A DNA stretch of 37,971 bases from a virus: positions 1 to 37,971 of IMG/VR virus record IMGVR_UViG_3300036832_001028. The stretch is one strand, 5' to 3'. Under the pieces are notes generated by a model. It saw only the letters and a program-made list of their open reading frames with translations, did no database searches and was not told the DNA's origin. The position numbers were made by a program, and so were the translations under genes. Below are positions 1 to 6,649 of the stretch, in pieces (position 1 is the first letter of the stretch; each line of letters starts with the position of its first letter).

Positions 1-77
1 TCGTGGGTGGGATATGGCGGGCTGACCCAACCACAGCCGGGCAACTGGCACCCCGAACGCTCGCCCTGCTCAGCCAC
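1..77 (-). CDS. Possible partial small CxxxxC protein, cut by the window edge
   Basis: A reading frame starting with GTG at 77 stays open to the window edge (25 codons). It overlaps the stop of the preceding gene by 8 bases, as another pair in this operon also does. It encodes CQLPGCGW near residue 10, a zinc-knuckle-like cysteine pair, and 19 of its 25 codons end in G or C. A competing frame from GTG at 51 is also open but has poorer third-position GC. No function can be assigned. This frame is the better candidate for the next operon gene, but the evidence is short. Confidence 0.38.
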   Translation of the reverse strand, partial: MAEQGERSGCQLPGCGWVSPPYPTH

Positions 78-291
78 TGGCGTGCGCGTGGAAATAGCCG
101 GACCAGAAGTGGGCGAAGCACTTGTCCTCGTCGGATAGCTCGCTGTTGTGGATGACCTGCTGCGCCTTGCAGGTGGCGTCGGCGTCGGACGGGTCGAAGC
201 GGACGATCTCGCGTTCGTCGCCCTCGTGGAAGAGCACCACCTGGCCGTCGATCTGCTGGATCAGCCATGCCTCGCTAGGCAGCCGGGCCAT
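70..291 (-). CDS. Small hypothetical protein (73 aa)
   Basis: I do not recognise this protein. I chose the ATG at 291 because it overlaps the previous stop by one base (TGATG), a coupling used repeatedly in this operon; an upstream extension of the frame would be a shadow of the neighbour. The protein starts MARLPSEAWLIQQ and has a short beta-like segment (GQVVLFHEGDEREIVRF), a central stretch with one cysteine, and an aromatic, His-rich end (FAHFWSGYFHAHASG). It looks like a small soluble protein with no signal peptide or membrane segment. It is translated with its upstream neighbour. Confidence 0.7.
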   Translation of the reverse strand: MARLPSEAWLIQQIDGQVVLFHEGDEREIVRFDPSDADATCKAQQVIHNSELSDEDKCFAHFWSGYFHAHASG

Positions 292-632
292 CAGGTCACG
301 CTCGTGATGATGAGTTCGTTGGTGTTCATGACGACAAAGCGGGTGCTGTAGAAGTCCTTCAGCCACACGTTCATCTCCTCAGGGATCGGGATCGAAGAAC
401 CACTGGTAATGAACTCGGTGGCGGCCTCCGGCGAGATCGCCGCCGAGGGGGCTGAGAACGGGCCGTGCTCGATCTCGGCGCGGACCCGTTCCACCGGGTA
501 GCCGGTCGCGCAGCGCGGTTCGTCGTCGTCAGCGGTACGGACTTTGAACTGGCTCTTGCAGAGTGCACAGAAGCCCTCGGACAGCTGCGCCAGCGCGTCC
601 GCCTGCCACTCCTCGCGAGGCAGCGTGGCCAT
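291..632 (-). CDS. Small hypothetical protein with a CxxC motif (113 aa)
   Basis: The ATG at 632 overlaps the stop of the 52-residue gene before it (TAATG). Near residue 22 there is CALC, followed about 20 residues later by a single Cys in EPRCATG. This could be a partial zinc site, but only three cysteines are present, so a full zinc ribbon is not shown. The C-terminal half (IPIPEEMNVWLKDFYSTRF) appears well folded. No family is recognised. It belongs to the coupled small-gene string downstream of the DinG-like helicase. Confidence 0.72.
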   Translation of the reverse strand: MATLPREEWQADALAQLSEGFCALCKSQFKVRTADDDEPRCATGYPVERVRAEIEHGPFSAPSAAISPEAATEFITSGSSIPIPEEMNVWLKDFYSTRFVVMNTNELIITSVT

Positions 633-790
633 TACTCGCCCTTACGCCGCACGGTCACCGGTCCGGACTCACGCTTGGACTCCGATTCGTAGTTCAGCGC
701 TTTGCGCCTGCCCACCACCGGCACCCGCTTGCGGTCTTTCTCATCGGGCGCGTTGGTGCGCACGAAGGTGCCGTCCTCGTTCCTGGCCAT
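632..790 (-). CDS. Short basic hypothetical protein (52 aa)
   Basis: This short gene lies between 790 and 632. ATG at 790 is preceded by a good ribosome-binding site (AGGAG in ACAGGAGACAGGG), and it ends in TAA overlapping the next ATG (TAATG). The product is strongly basic and charged, with clusters such as DEKDRKRVPVVGRRK and a C-terminal VTVRRKGE. It has no cysteines or hydrophobic segments. It may bind nucleic acid or be mainly disordered, but that is inferred from composition only. The 42-base gap before it is the longest in the left operon, which fits its having its own Shine-Dalgarno sequence. Confidence 0.68.
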   Translation of the reverse strand: MARNEDGTFVRTNAPDEKDRKRVPVVGRRKALNYESESKRESGPVTVRRKGE

Positions 791-832
791 CCCTGTCTCC
801 TGTCTCTCAGTAATCTCTCAGATTGCCGGCAG

Positions 833-1195
833 TCATTCGGGGACCACCGCGTCATCGCCGTAGAGGGCCTTCCAGGCGACCGGCGACATGCGCAGCAGCC
901 GACCCGGCTTGCCGGAACGCAGCTTGACGGTGATCGGCTTGTCGGTCCCGTCCAGCACCCATTCCAGCACCCCTTCACCGCGCAGTTCGTAGACCCGCTG
1001 GTGGCCGGAGGTACCGCGGTCGGCCTCGGTGCAGACCCCACCGACCAGGCAGGCCTGCTCGGCGGCGTAGGCGGGGCGACCAGCCGCCCGGTACACCTCG
1101 ATCAACGCCCGCCGCTGCCACCGCTTGGTCTGAGAGTCCATCGCGGCTTCGTGGCTGGTCTCCGGGTCGGTGTTGCGTGCCAGCGGGGTGTTCAT
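833..1195 (-). CDS. Putative winged-helix DNA-binding protein (120 aa)
   Basis: The start ATG at 1195 overlaps the previous stop by one base (TGATG). The N-terminus holds NTDPETSHEAA, a signature common at the start of small phage proteins that carry a winged-helix fold. It is followed by a helical region (QRRALIEVYRAAGRPAYAAEQACLVGG) and TSGHQRVYELRGEGVLEWV, which resembles the recognition helix and wing of a wHTH domain. The role is probably regulatory or accessory DNA binding. The assignment rests on motif resemblance only; a restriction- or resolvase-associated helper is an alternative. Confidence 0.68.
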   Translation of the reverse strand: MNTPLARNTDPETSHEAAMDSQTKRWQRRALIEVYRAAGRPAYAAEQACLVGGVCTEADRGTSGHQRVYELRGEGVLEWVLDGTDKPITVKLRSGKPGRLLRMSPVAWKALYGDDAVVPE

Positions 1196-1404
1196 CAGTA
1201 CCACCGGCCTTCCTGCTCGATGACCTCGGCCATTTCCCGCAGCCTGGCCGCCACCTGGGCCGGGTCAGCATCGGCGTCCTTGGTCCACCACTCCATCGCC
1301 CAGTGGTTGTCTTCCGGGTACTCCTCGATGCGCAACAGCAGCGCGGTGTGCACGGTGGGGTTCCAATCGGTCGGCTGCAACGGATTGCGGACGGCGTTAG
1401 TCAT
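1195..1404 (-). CDS. Small acidic hypothetical protein (69 aa)
   Basis: ATG at 1404 overlaps the previous stop by four bases (ATGA). The product is acidic and rich in tryptophan (NHWAMEWWTKDADADPAQ), with a C-terminal helix (AARLREMAEVIEQEG) ending RWY. There are no cysteines, membrane segments or recognisable motifs. Its place in the coupled string suggests production together with the neighbouring small proteins. The function is unknown. Confidence 0.7.
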   Translation of the reverse strand: MTNAVRNPLQPTDWNPTVHTALLLRIEEYPEDNHWAMEWWTKDADADPAQVAARLREMAEVIEQEGRWY

Positions 1405-1781
1405 GACGGCGTCTCATCGGCTGCTTCGTGGGCAAACTGGAAGGGGTATTTCCCGGTCAGCCTGTAGATGGCCTCCCAGTGCGCGGCGGCCTGATCGGAG
1501 ATCGCCTGCGCCAGGCTGCGCGGCACCTCCACCGCCTGCCCGGCACGCAGCAGCGCCGCGCCGCAACTCGGGCAGTCCACGAAGGAACTGCGCCCGTACA
1601 TCCACTTGCTGTTCGCCTTGCGGGAGAGTCCCAGCCCGCACACCGTCATCCGATTGTCGGGTTTGCTGTAGTGCCACAGCCCCTGTTGTGGATCAATGTC
1701 CAGGATGTAGGGGTGGGTGCTGATGTCCCCGAGGCTGGTTTGGGTACCGATTACCCACACGATCGGGTCCGAGGTGCTCAT
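1401..1781 (-). CDS. Hypothetical protein with CPSC motif (126 aa)
   Basis: The start is ATG at 1781 (MSTSDPIVWVIG), overlapping the previous stop as ATGA. The frame is open further upstream, but that part is an Arg/Gly-rich shadow of the neighbouring gene. A beta-rich N-terminal half includes DPQQGLWHYSK. The basic patch LGLSRKANSKWMYGR is followed by VDCPSCGAALLRAG, a half zinc ribbon, with one further Cys upstream in MTVCGLG. The C-terminal third is helical. An incomplete or shared zinc site is possible. The function is unknown. Confidence 0.7.
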   Translation of the reverse strand: MSTSDPIVWVIGTQTSLGDISTHPYILDIDPQQGLWHYSKPDNRMTVCGLGLSRKANSKWMYGRSSFVDCPSCGAALLRAGQAVEVPRSLAQAISDQAAAHWEAIYRLTGKYPFQFAHEAADETPS

Positions 1782-1975
1782 CGCGGCTTCGGCCCCTCTC
1801 GCCGGGTGCGCGCGATCACCACGTCGATGATGGCGATGGCGTGCTCGCGAGCTTGGTCGATGCCTGCCTGACCTTCCACCCCGCCCATCGCGGCGGCCAC
1901 TGCGGCCAGCAGCGCGTCCGCGCAGGCCTCGCACACGTCGGCCATCATCCGGGCACGGTCGTCCGCGGCGTTCAC
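1778..1975 (-). CDS. Small helical hypothetical protein (65 aa)
   Basis: I chose GTG at 1975 because it forms a GTGA overlap with the previous stop; GTG at 1978 is equally possible. The protein is almost entirely alanine-rich helix (ADALLAAVAAAMGG, then QAREHAIAIIDVVIARTRREG) with a basic C-terminus. Two cysteines lie close together (DVCEACADAL), a CxxC at a helix start. Similar short helical proteins are frequent in actinophage accessory regions. No function is assigned. Confidence 0.66.
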   Translation of the reverse strand: MNAADDRARMMADVCEACADALLAAVAAAMGGVEGQAGIDQAREHAIAIIDVVIARTRREGPKPR

Positions 1976-2328
1976 CACGGGTTCTCCGAGATCCTGTTCG
2001 GGCTGGCCGCGTCGTCCGGGTGGATGGGCAGCGCCGTGTTGTGCCCCGCGACGGGGCAATCGTTGGCCCTGTTCAACTGCCGCTGCGGCACACCCGCGCC
2101 CGGTCCCTGCTCAGGTGTCCACCAATCACAGGAACATTCTGTGATCGCGGCGATGAAGTCCTTCGACTCCTGTTCAGACAGGTCAAGGATCAACCACCCG
2201 GCCGGATCCGGCGTGGCGACTCGCCGTCGCCAGCGGATCACCAGGCAGGGCAGCAGACAGACGTAGTGGTGGGTCTCGCCTCGGTAGTAGCCGACCCAGT
2301 AATCACGCGGCTCGATATAGATCTTCAT
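1972..2328 (-). CDS. Hypothetical Cys/Trp-rich protein (118 aa)
   Basis: ATG at 2328 overlaps the previous stop (ATGA). The N-terminus (MKIYIEPRDYWVGYYRGETHH) looks like a small beta sheet, followed by CLLPCLVIRWRRR. The middle (AGWLILDLSEQESKDFIAAI) reads as a strand-helix unit. The C-terminal 50 residues are Pro/Asn-rich and contain CSCDWW and a later Cys-Pro. The fold is not recognised. With five cysteines, metal binding is possible but not demonstrated. Confidence 0.7.
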   Translation of the reverse strand: MKIYIEPRDYWVGYYRGETHHYVCLLPCLVIRWRRRVATPDPAGWLILDLSEQESKDFIAAITECSCDWWTPEQGPGAGVPQRQLNRANDCPVAGHNTALPIHPDDAASPNRISENPW

Positions 2329-2516
2329 GATGCGTCCCTGCTTCCGCTGCTCTCGGGCAACGTGGCAGCGGCGCGGACCTGTAGGTCGGCTTGCGCGATG
2401 GCGTACTGAATCTCCATCGCCAGCCCGTGCAATGCGTTATCATCGACCAACTGCACTATGTCGCGCTCGCGAAGCAGCTTCATGATGGCCTGGCAGCGGC
2501 GCTCGATGTCAACCAT
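2325..2516 (-). CDS. Small helical hypothetical protein (63 aa)
   Basis: I chose ATG at 2516 (MVDIERRCQAIMKLL); it overlaps the upstream gene by eight bases, and the longer frame would run inside that gene. The protein is predicted to be mostly helical (RRCQAIMKLLRERDIVQLV, then LHGLAMEIQYAIAQADLQV) with a short Ser-rich tail. It has no cysteine pair and no membrane segment. The function is unknown. Its composition resembles other short helical proteins in this operon. Confidence 0.66.
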   Translation of the reverse strand: MVDIERRCQAIMKLLRERDIVQLVDDNALHGLAMEIQYAIAQADLQVRAAATLPESSGSRDAS

Positions 2517-2769
2517 CTGACTTCCCCTCGGACAACGCGGCAGCGACGCGGACCTCATACGTGCTCACCAGTCCGGGATGTGACTGTGCCGGTGCGTCCG
2601 CCTCGTCGCACAGCGCCAACACTCGTTCCAGCCGCTCGGCCGCGTCCAGGAGAGTGCGGATGTCGCGGGCGTCCACGTGCATCTCGGCGCGTTGCACACC
2701 CCGCCGCTCCGCCCGCTGCAAAGCGATGCGACAGCGCGCCCGCCAAGCGCCAAGGTCGAGGTCGGTCAC
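2509..2769 (-). CDS. Small helical hypothetical protein (86 aa)
   Basis: GTG at 2769 overlaps the upstream stop as GTGA. Two basic helices (AWRARCRIALQRAERRGVQRA) precede LLDAAERLERVLALCDEAD, a helical segment of a type common in actinophage small proteins. A short C-terminal amphipathic helix ends in EGKSDG. Unlike its upstream neighbour it has no zinc-ribbon cysteines. No specific function is recognised. Confidence 0.7.
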   Translation of the reverse strand: MTDLDLGAWRARCRIALQRAERRGVQRAEMHVDARDIRTLLDAAERLERVLALCDEADAPAQSHPGLVSTYEVRVAAALSEGKSDG

Positions 2770-2981
2770 GACGCACCGTCCTCGTCACTCGACCAGCCGC
2801 AGTTGTCGCAAAGCGTGCCCGTCGTCCCAGCCGGACTGTGGAAGTCGGGGTATTGCGCTCGACAGTTGGGGCACTGCATGAACCTCGTCCACGCAGCGAT
2901 CTCGTCGTGCAGATCGGGCTTGGCTGGCTCAGCGAGGAAGTCGAGGATGTCACCGGGCGGATCGAGTTCAGGTTCGGTCAT
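2766..2981 (-). CDS. Small zinc-ribbon protein (71 aa)
   Basis: ATG at 2981 (MTEPELDPPGDILDF) overlaps the previous stop as ATGA. Two CxxC knuckles are seen: Cys37/Cys40 in CPNC and Cys58/Cys61 in CDNC. Their 17-residue spacing is right for one zinc ribbon. The N-terminal 30 residues are acidic and the tail is Asp/Glu-rich (SSDEDGAS). Such stand-alone zinc ribbons are common in phages and may contact nucleic acid or a host protein; the target here is unknown. Confidence 0.74.
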   Translation of the reverse strand: MTEPELDPPGDILDFLAEPAKPDLHDEIAAWTRFMQCPNCRAQYPDFHSPAGTTGTLCDNCGWSSDEDGAS

Positions 2982-3502
2982 GACGCACCGTCCTGGGGCA
3001 ACGCGGCAGCCGTGTATGTCGGACACGGCCATGGGGTTTCCTCGCCGCACTCGGCGCATTGGTTCGGTGCATCCGGCTCGTGCGCGGGTTCCATACCTCC
3101 ACCCCAGACACTGCACCAGTGCTGGACCTTCACCCCGGAGTCGATGTGTAACGCCCGCACTCGTTCCAGCGCTGCTTCGGCTGCCCGTCGTCGTGTGACG
3201 TTCTCTTCCAACCACGCGGCCCAGGTCATCGTGCGCCCGTCAGAAGTGACCACCTCGGTCGCAATTGCAGCATTCTCGGCCGCATGCAGCACCGGTCGCT
3301 CCGCCGTTTCCTCGATTTGCGCCATGGCTGCGACATGGGCGGCACCGCTTATCCACGCAAGAGTCTCGGGGAGGAACGTCCCGCCCCAGCCGCACCGACA
3401 GTTGGCCCGGAACATGCCGTCCTTGTCGTCGGGGGCGGCCCTCAGGTTGGCAGTGGGGGTAATGATCACCGGACCTTCCAGGTCGATGACGTGCCCGCTC
3501 AC
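2978..3502 (-). CDS. Hypothetical protein with two Cys clusters and a helical centre (174 aa)
   Basis: I chose GTG at 3502, which forms a GTGA overlap with the upstream stop. Residues 30-45 carry NCRCGWGGTF. Residues 95-120 form a charged helix (EENVTRRRAAEAALERVRAL). Residues 149-163 carry CAECGEETPWPCP, preceded by Cys130. The C-terminal motif, a CxxC followed by PWPCPT, is a recurrent ending of small actinobacterial and actinophage proteins and supports that host range. A zinc-binding role is likely; the cellular function is unknown. Confidence 0.72.
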   Translation of the reverse strand: MSGHVIDLEGPVIITPTANLRAAPDDKDGMFRANCRCGWGGTFLPETLAWISGAAHVAAMAQIEETAERPVLHAAENAAIATEVVTSDGRTMTWAAWLEENVTRRRAAEAALERVRALHIDSGVKVQHWCSVWGGGMEPAHEPDAPNQCAECGEETPWPCPTYTAAALPQDGAS

Positions 3503-3747
3503 CGGTCGCCGTCCGGATCCGCAGGTGGCCACGGCTCGACGCCGTAGGTACGCCCGTCCTGATGACCTTCGGCGTAGGCGGAAGCCAACGAACGAGCTAG
3601 CTGGGCGGCACGGTCGTCGGGGTCAAGCTCATCGAGGCTGGCCAGCACCGTGCAGGCCCTCTCCATGTAGCTCTCGACCCGTTCCTGAGCGTTCATCGAA
3701 TGCCGGTTGTAAGCCCGCGGGATCAGCGGGAACTCGATCTCGCTCAC
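3499..3747 (-). CDS. Small helical hypothetical protein (82 aa)
   Basis: GTG at 3747 overlaps the helicase stop as GTGA, so translation probably couples to the helicase gene. The product has an N-terminal IEFPLIPRAYNRHS segment, a helix (AQERVESYMERACTVLASL), an acidic patch (DELDPDDRAAQLARSL) and a Pro-rich acidic end. There are no catalytic motifs. Close coupling suggests it could assist the helicase, but that is inferred from position only. Confidence 0.7.
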   Translation of the reverse strand: MSEIEFPLIPRAYNRHSMNAQERVESYMERACTVLASLDELDPDDRAAQLARSLASAYAEGHQDGRTYGVEPWPPADPDGDR

Positions 3748-5807
3748 CGGTCGCCGCCGTCCAGGCCCATCGGGTCGTACCCGGCGGCCTCGGCCGAGTC
3801 GCGCCAGCCGTTGTCGGAGGCCTCCGGTTGGTCGTCCAGTTCGCGCAGGAACTTGGTGGCGTCGTTCAGGTAGGTCAACACCGGGGCCGGGGGCAGCGCA
3901 CCCATCACTTTCGGCCCGTAGGAGCGTTTGGTGTGCAGCCGGGAGTCCAGGATGGCGACGATGCCCCGATCGGTGGTGGAGCGGATCAGCCGCCCGTAAC
4001 CCTGCACCAGGGTCAGGCCCATCTCCGGGACGGTCATCTTCGCGAACGCGCCCTTGGTGAACCGGTCCCGGTCGGAGACGGCGGCGTCCAGCTTGGCGGC
4101 ACGGGCGGAGGTGAGCACGTCCGGGGCGGCGAAGGGCAGCTTGTCGATGACCACCAGCCGCAGCGCGTCGCCGACCACGTCCACCCCGGTGAAGAACGAC
4201 TTGACGGCAAAGAGGACGGAGTGCTCGTCGGCCTTGAAGGTCTGCGCGAGTGCTCGGGTGGGGGCCTCACCCTGCACCAGCACGGTGTGGCCCAGCGCGG
4301 TGATCATCGGGGTGAGCGCGCGTTGCGCGGCCTTCAACCCTTCCCAGGAGGTGAACAGCAGCAGCGCCCGGCCGTCGGCGGCCTTGACCAGTTCTCCGAT
4401 GTTGGCGGCGACCGCGGCCTGGAAGGAGGCTTTCTCCTTCGGTTCGGGCATGTGCCGGGGGATGAAGGTGCGGGCCTGGGTGGTGAAGTCGAACGGGGTG
4501 CCCGCGTCGAAGGTGGCCGCGAAGCAGTCCGGCTCGCCGCCCGGGTTCAGTTCCAGCCCCAGCTGGTTGGCCAGGTAGGAGAAGTCGGTGCCCAGCGCGA
4601 GGGTGGCGGAGGTGAGCACCACGGGGGCCTGCGGCCAGAGCGCGGCGCGCAGGAACGGGGCGACATCCAGCGGCGCGGTGTGCACCTGGGTGACCATCTC
4701 GACCGCCCCGGTGCGCCGGTCCTCCTTCTCGACCCGTTCCACCCAGCGGACCATGTCCTCGAAGTTCGCCATGATGATCGACTGGAAGCGGGCGACGAGG
4801 TTGTCGGCGCGGCGGGTCAGTCGTTGCGCGGCGGCGGCTTCCTTCTTGTTGGTGGTGCGCATGTCCGCGATCCGGGCCGCCAACCCCTGCACCGCCTCGA
4901 TGACGGTGATCAGTTCGTCCTGCAGGTCGAGCACCATCGCCGGGGTGAGCGGCAGTTCCTTCTGCCCGGTGTTGAGGATGGTCTCGGTGAACCGGTCGAA
5001 CAGGTCCGCGGCGGCGGCTTTCAGCTGGTCCCCGGCGTTGTGGTCGGTGAGCAGGTTGGCCGCTTCCCGGGCGTAGACGATCAGGGACAGTTCGCTGAAC
5101 TCGGCGGAGAGCGCGTTGGTGGCGTAGCCGGGTAGTTCGTGGGCTTCGTCCACCAGTACCGCGGAGGGTTGCGGGAGCAGCGTGATGCCCATCCCGGCGA
5201 GCACCGCGTCGATCATCAGCAGCGCGTGGTTGACGATCACCACGTGGCTGTCCCGGGCGCGTTGTTTGGCCCCTTCGGAGAAGCACACCTCCCCGAACGG
5301 GCAATTCTTGCGGCCCAGGCATTCGTTGGGGGTGGAGGTGGTGGCGCGTTTCTGGGTGGGGGTCAGCGTGATCGGCAGCCGGTCGATGTCGCCGAGCACC
5401 TCCGGGTCGTTGCCCATCGCCAGCAGCGCCTCGGCTTTTAGGCCGGTCTTGGTTTCGTCCATGCCGGAGATGGCGTGGTGGCACAGGTAGTTGGAGCGGC
5501 CTTTGAGGACGGTGAAGCGGAAGTCGGTGTAGAGGTTCTGCAACGCTTCGCAGTCGCCGATGTACTGGTCTTGCAGGGCTTTGGTGGCGGTGGCGGCGAT
5601 GACCGGCAGGCCGGTGGCTTTGGCGTGGTCGATGGCCGGGACCAGCCCGGCGTAGGACTTGCCGACCCCGCAGGCGGCCTGGGCGAGCAGGTGACTGCCC
5701 TCGGCCAGGGCTCCTTCGATGCGGGTGGCCAGCGCGCGTTGCGGCAGTCGCGGTTCGTAGCGGTCGAAGCGTTGCGCAAAGTTGGCTTCGGCCACCTCCC
5801 AGGTCAT
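3744..5807 (-). CDS. DinG/XPD-family superfamily 2 DNA helicase (687 aa)
   Basis: An ATP-dependent DNA helicase of the DinG/XPD (Rad3) group, which unwinds 5' to 3' in known members. Visible motifs in order: Walker A AACGVGKS (residues 44-51); Cys109, Cys163, Cys169 and Cys175, spaced like the 4Fe-4S cluster ligands; DEAH at 220-223; TSATL near 399-403; FTGVDVVG (539-546, motif V); and QGYGRLIR (602-609, motif VI). The length is normal for the family. ATG at 5807 overlaps the previous stop (ATGA). As the second gene of the left operon it probably serves phage DNA replication, recombination or repair. Family assignment is strong; the phage role is inferred. Confidence 0.93.
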   Translation of the reverse strand: MTWEVAEANFAQRFDRYEPRLPQRALATRIEGALAEGSHLLAQAACGVGKSYAGLVPAIDHAKATGLPVIAATATKALQDQYIGDCEALQNLYTDFRFTVLKGRSNYLCHHAISGMDETKTGLKAEALLAMGNDPEVLGDIDRLPITLTPTQKRATTSTPNECLGRKNCPFGEVCFSEGAKQRARDSHVVIVNHALLMIDAVLAGMGITLLPQPSAVLVDEAHELPGYATNALSAEFSELSLIVYAREAANLLTDHNAGDQLKAAAADLFDRFTETILNTGQKELPLTPAMVLDLQDELITVIEAVQGLAARIADMRTTNKKEAAAAQRLTRRADNLVARFQSIIMANFEDMVRWVERVEKEDRRTGAVEMVTQVHTAPLDVAPFLRAALWPQAPVVLTSATLALGTDFSYLANQLGLELNPGGEPDCFAATFDAGTPFDFTTQARTFIPRHMPEPKEKASFQAAVAANIGELVKAADGRALLLFTSWEGLKAAQRALTPMITALGHTVLVQGEAPTRALAQTFKADEHSVLFAVKSFFTGVDVVGDALRLVVIDKLPFAAPDVLTSARAAKLDAAVSDRDRFTKGAFAKMTVPEMGLTLVQGYGRLIRSTTDRGIVAILDSRLHTKRSYGPKVMGALPPAPVLTYLNDATKFLRELDDQPEASDNGWRDSAEAAGYDPMGLDGGDR

Positions 5808-6070
5808 GACCGGTAGTCCGTGCCGGTGAGCAGCTGGGCGCGCATGTCGCTCAGCAGCTGGGTGCGGATGCCGGTGAGCAGGTCGATCTGGTCGCTGACG
5901 CTGCCCAGCAACCGGTTGGCCTGTGCGGCGGTCAGTGGGTGGCGGGCCAGCAGTTGGCTCTTGTTCAGCAGCAGCCCGCTGATCAGGGCGAAGTCCTGCT
6001 GGATGTGTTCGGCCACCACGTCGGCGTAGTTTTGCTTGCCGGTGACGTGCCCGGCGGTGTTCCCTGTCAT
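5804..6070 (-). CDS. Small helical protein heading the helicase operon (88 aa)
   Basis: This is the first gene after the promoter at 6110-6138. ATG at 6070 has GGGAG six bases upstream. The product is mostly helical: VVAEHIQQDFALISGLLLNK, LTAAQANRLLGSVSDQIDLL and TQLLSDMRAQLL have heptad-like hydrophobic spacing that could give a helical bundle or coiled coil. It has no cysteines and no signal peptide. It overlaps the helicase gene by four bases, so a helicase cofactor or small structural role is possible. It is not recognised as a known family. Confidence 0.78.
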   Translation of the reverse strand: MTGNTAGHVTGKQNYADVVAEHIQQDFALISGLLLNKSQLLARHPLTAAQANRLLGSVSDQIDLLTGIRTQLLSDMRAQLLTGTDYRS

Positions 6071-6109
6071 GAGGTTCTCCCAGTAGTCGGGTGTTCTGTT
6101 GTCCCGGTT

Positions 6110-6138
6110 ACCCTACACAACCTAGAAGGGTGTTTCAA
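6110..6138 (-). promoter_or_regulatory. Promoter of the left (helicase and small-gene) operon
   Basis: On the minus strand, TTGAAA (6138-6133) and TAGGGT (6115-6110) are separated by exactly 17 bases. These match the -35 and -10 boxes of a primary-sigma promoter; TANNNT is a usual actinobacterial -10. The expected start is about 6103, giving a leader of roughly 33 bases with GGGAG before the ATG at 6070. The bases overlapping and following the -10 read GGTAACCGG, resembling half of the palindrome at 6189-6205. Confidence 0.72.
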
Positions 6139-6188
6139 CCCTATCCGCAACCTGGGTTATTCGACCCTGCTGCACTCTTCTTTGTCCC

Positions 6189-6205
6189 CCGGTAACCGTT
6201 ACCGG
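6189..6205. promoter_or_regulatory. 17-base palindrome, possible operator
   Basis: CCGGTAAC and GTTACCGG form perfect 8-base arms around one central base. It lies about 50 bases upstream of the -35 box of the left-operon promoter. A related half-site (GGTAACCGG) overlaps that promoter's -10 box. Perfect short dyads of this type are typical of dimeric repressor operators. Binding is inferred; a short hairpin is the alternative. Confidence 0.45.
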
Positions 6206-6217
6206 CCGTTCTAATAC

Positions 6218-6247
6218 CGCTCACCCTGGGTCATCCCCCGGTGAGCG
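6218..6247. repeat. Inverted repeat in the intergenic region
   Basis: CGCTCACC (6218-6225) and GGTGAGCG (6240-6247) are perfect 8-base arms around a 14-base loop. There is no T tract on either side. It may be a hairpin upstream of the left-operon promoter or a second protein site. It lies in sequence without a convincing gene. Confidence 0.4.
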
Positions 6248-6406
6248 TTCCACCCCCGTGTTCATTGGTGTCCCTCCCCCCTGGACCCCCCTCCGGGCGT
6301 GCTGCACCACCCGCCCGGGCCAACCAAGATCGACTGGCCTCCCCCAGGTCCAGGTCAGGGGGTTGCTGACACCCGAGCCCACCCCCCGGGGGCAGGGGCC
6401 GCGTAC

Positions 6407-6426
6407 GGGCGGGCTTGTACCCGCCC
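6407..6426. repeat. GC-rich hairpin
   Basis: GGGCGGG (6407-6413) and CCCGCCC (6420-6426) pair perfectly over seven G-C pairs around a six-base loop (CTTGTA). No T run follows on either strand. It is one of several hairpins in the intergenic region and may be a terminator or RNA element. Confidence 0.4.
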
Positions 6427-6553
6427 TTGACACTCCCAGTGCGCCCACCCACCCCGCACGCCTACGCCCAAGCCACGGACCGGCACCGTCTGCGGGGGTG
6501 GCGGGCAGCGCCACCTAACGCCTGCCAGGCAAGATGTGGTGACTCAGGAATGG

Positions 6554-6578
6554 GGGCCCGGGTTGCACCACCGGGTCC
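6554..6578. repeat. GC-rich hairpin
   Basis: GGGCCCGG (6554-6561) and CCGGGTCC (6571-6578) form an 8-pair stem with one G-U pair and a nine-base loop. On the minus strand it lies about 30 bases downstream of the stronger hairpin at 6610-6649, so the two could act together as a tandem terminator. Confidence 0.4.
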
Positions 6579-6609
6579 AATGCCATACCCTAGCGGTGCA
6601 CGACTCTTA

Positions 6610-6649
6610 GACCCCCAGGCCAGAGCACCAACTCGAAAGCCTGGGGGTC
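6610..6649 (-). terminator. Probable terminator of the structural/helicase transcript
   Basis: An 11-base perfect stem, GACCCCCAGGC (6610-6620) with GCCTGGGGGTC (6639-6649), surrounds an 18-base loop. It starts about 75 bases past the stop codon of the last gene of the upper operon (6725). There is no downstream T tract, as is often seen for terminators in GC-rich actinophages. Position and stem strength support termination; a structured RNA is the alternative. Confidence 0.55.

Noticed and set aside
2391-5135. Long plus-strand frame (914 codons) opposite the helicase gene
   Set aside because: It is antisense to a well-supported helicase and small genes, has a low-complexity Arg/Gly/Pro-rich product, and no family motifs. 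High-GC genes commonly leave such open antisense frames.
6221-6518. Small genes on either strand in the intergenic region
   Set aside because: Frames are Pro/Arg/Gly-rich, lack ribosome-binding sites and span hairpins; no coding pattern is convincing.
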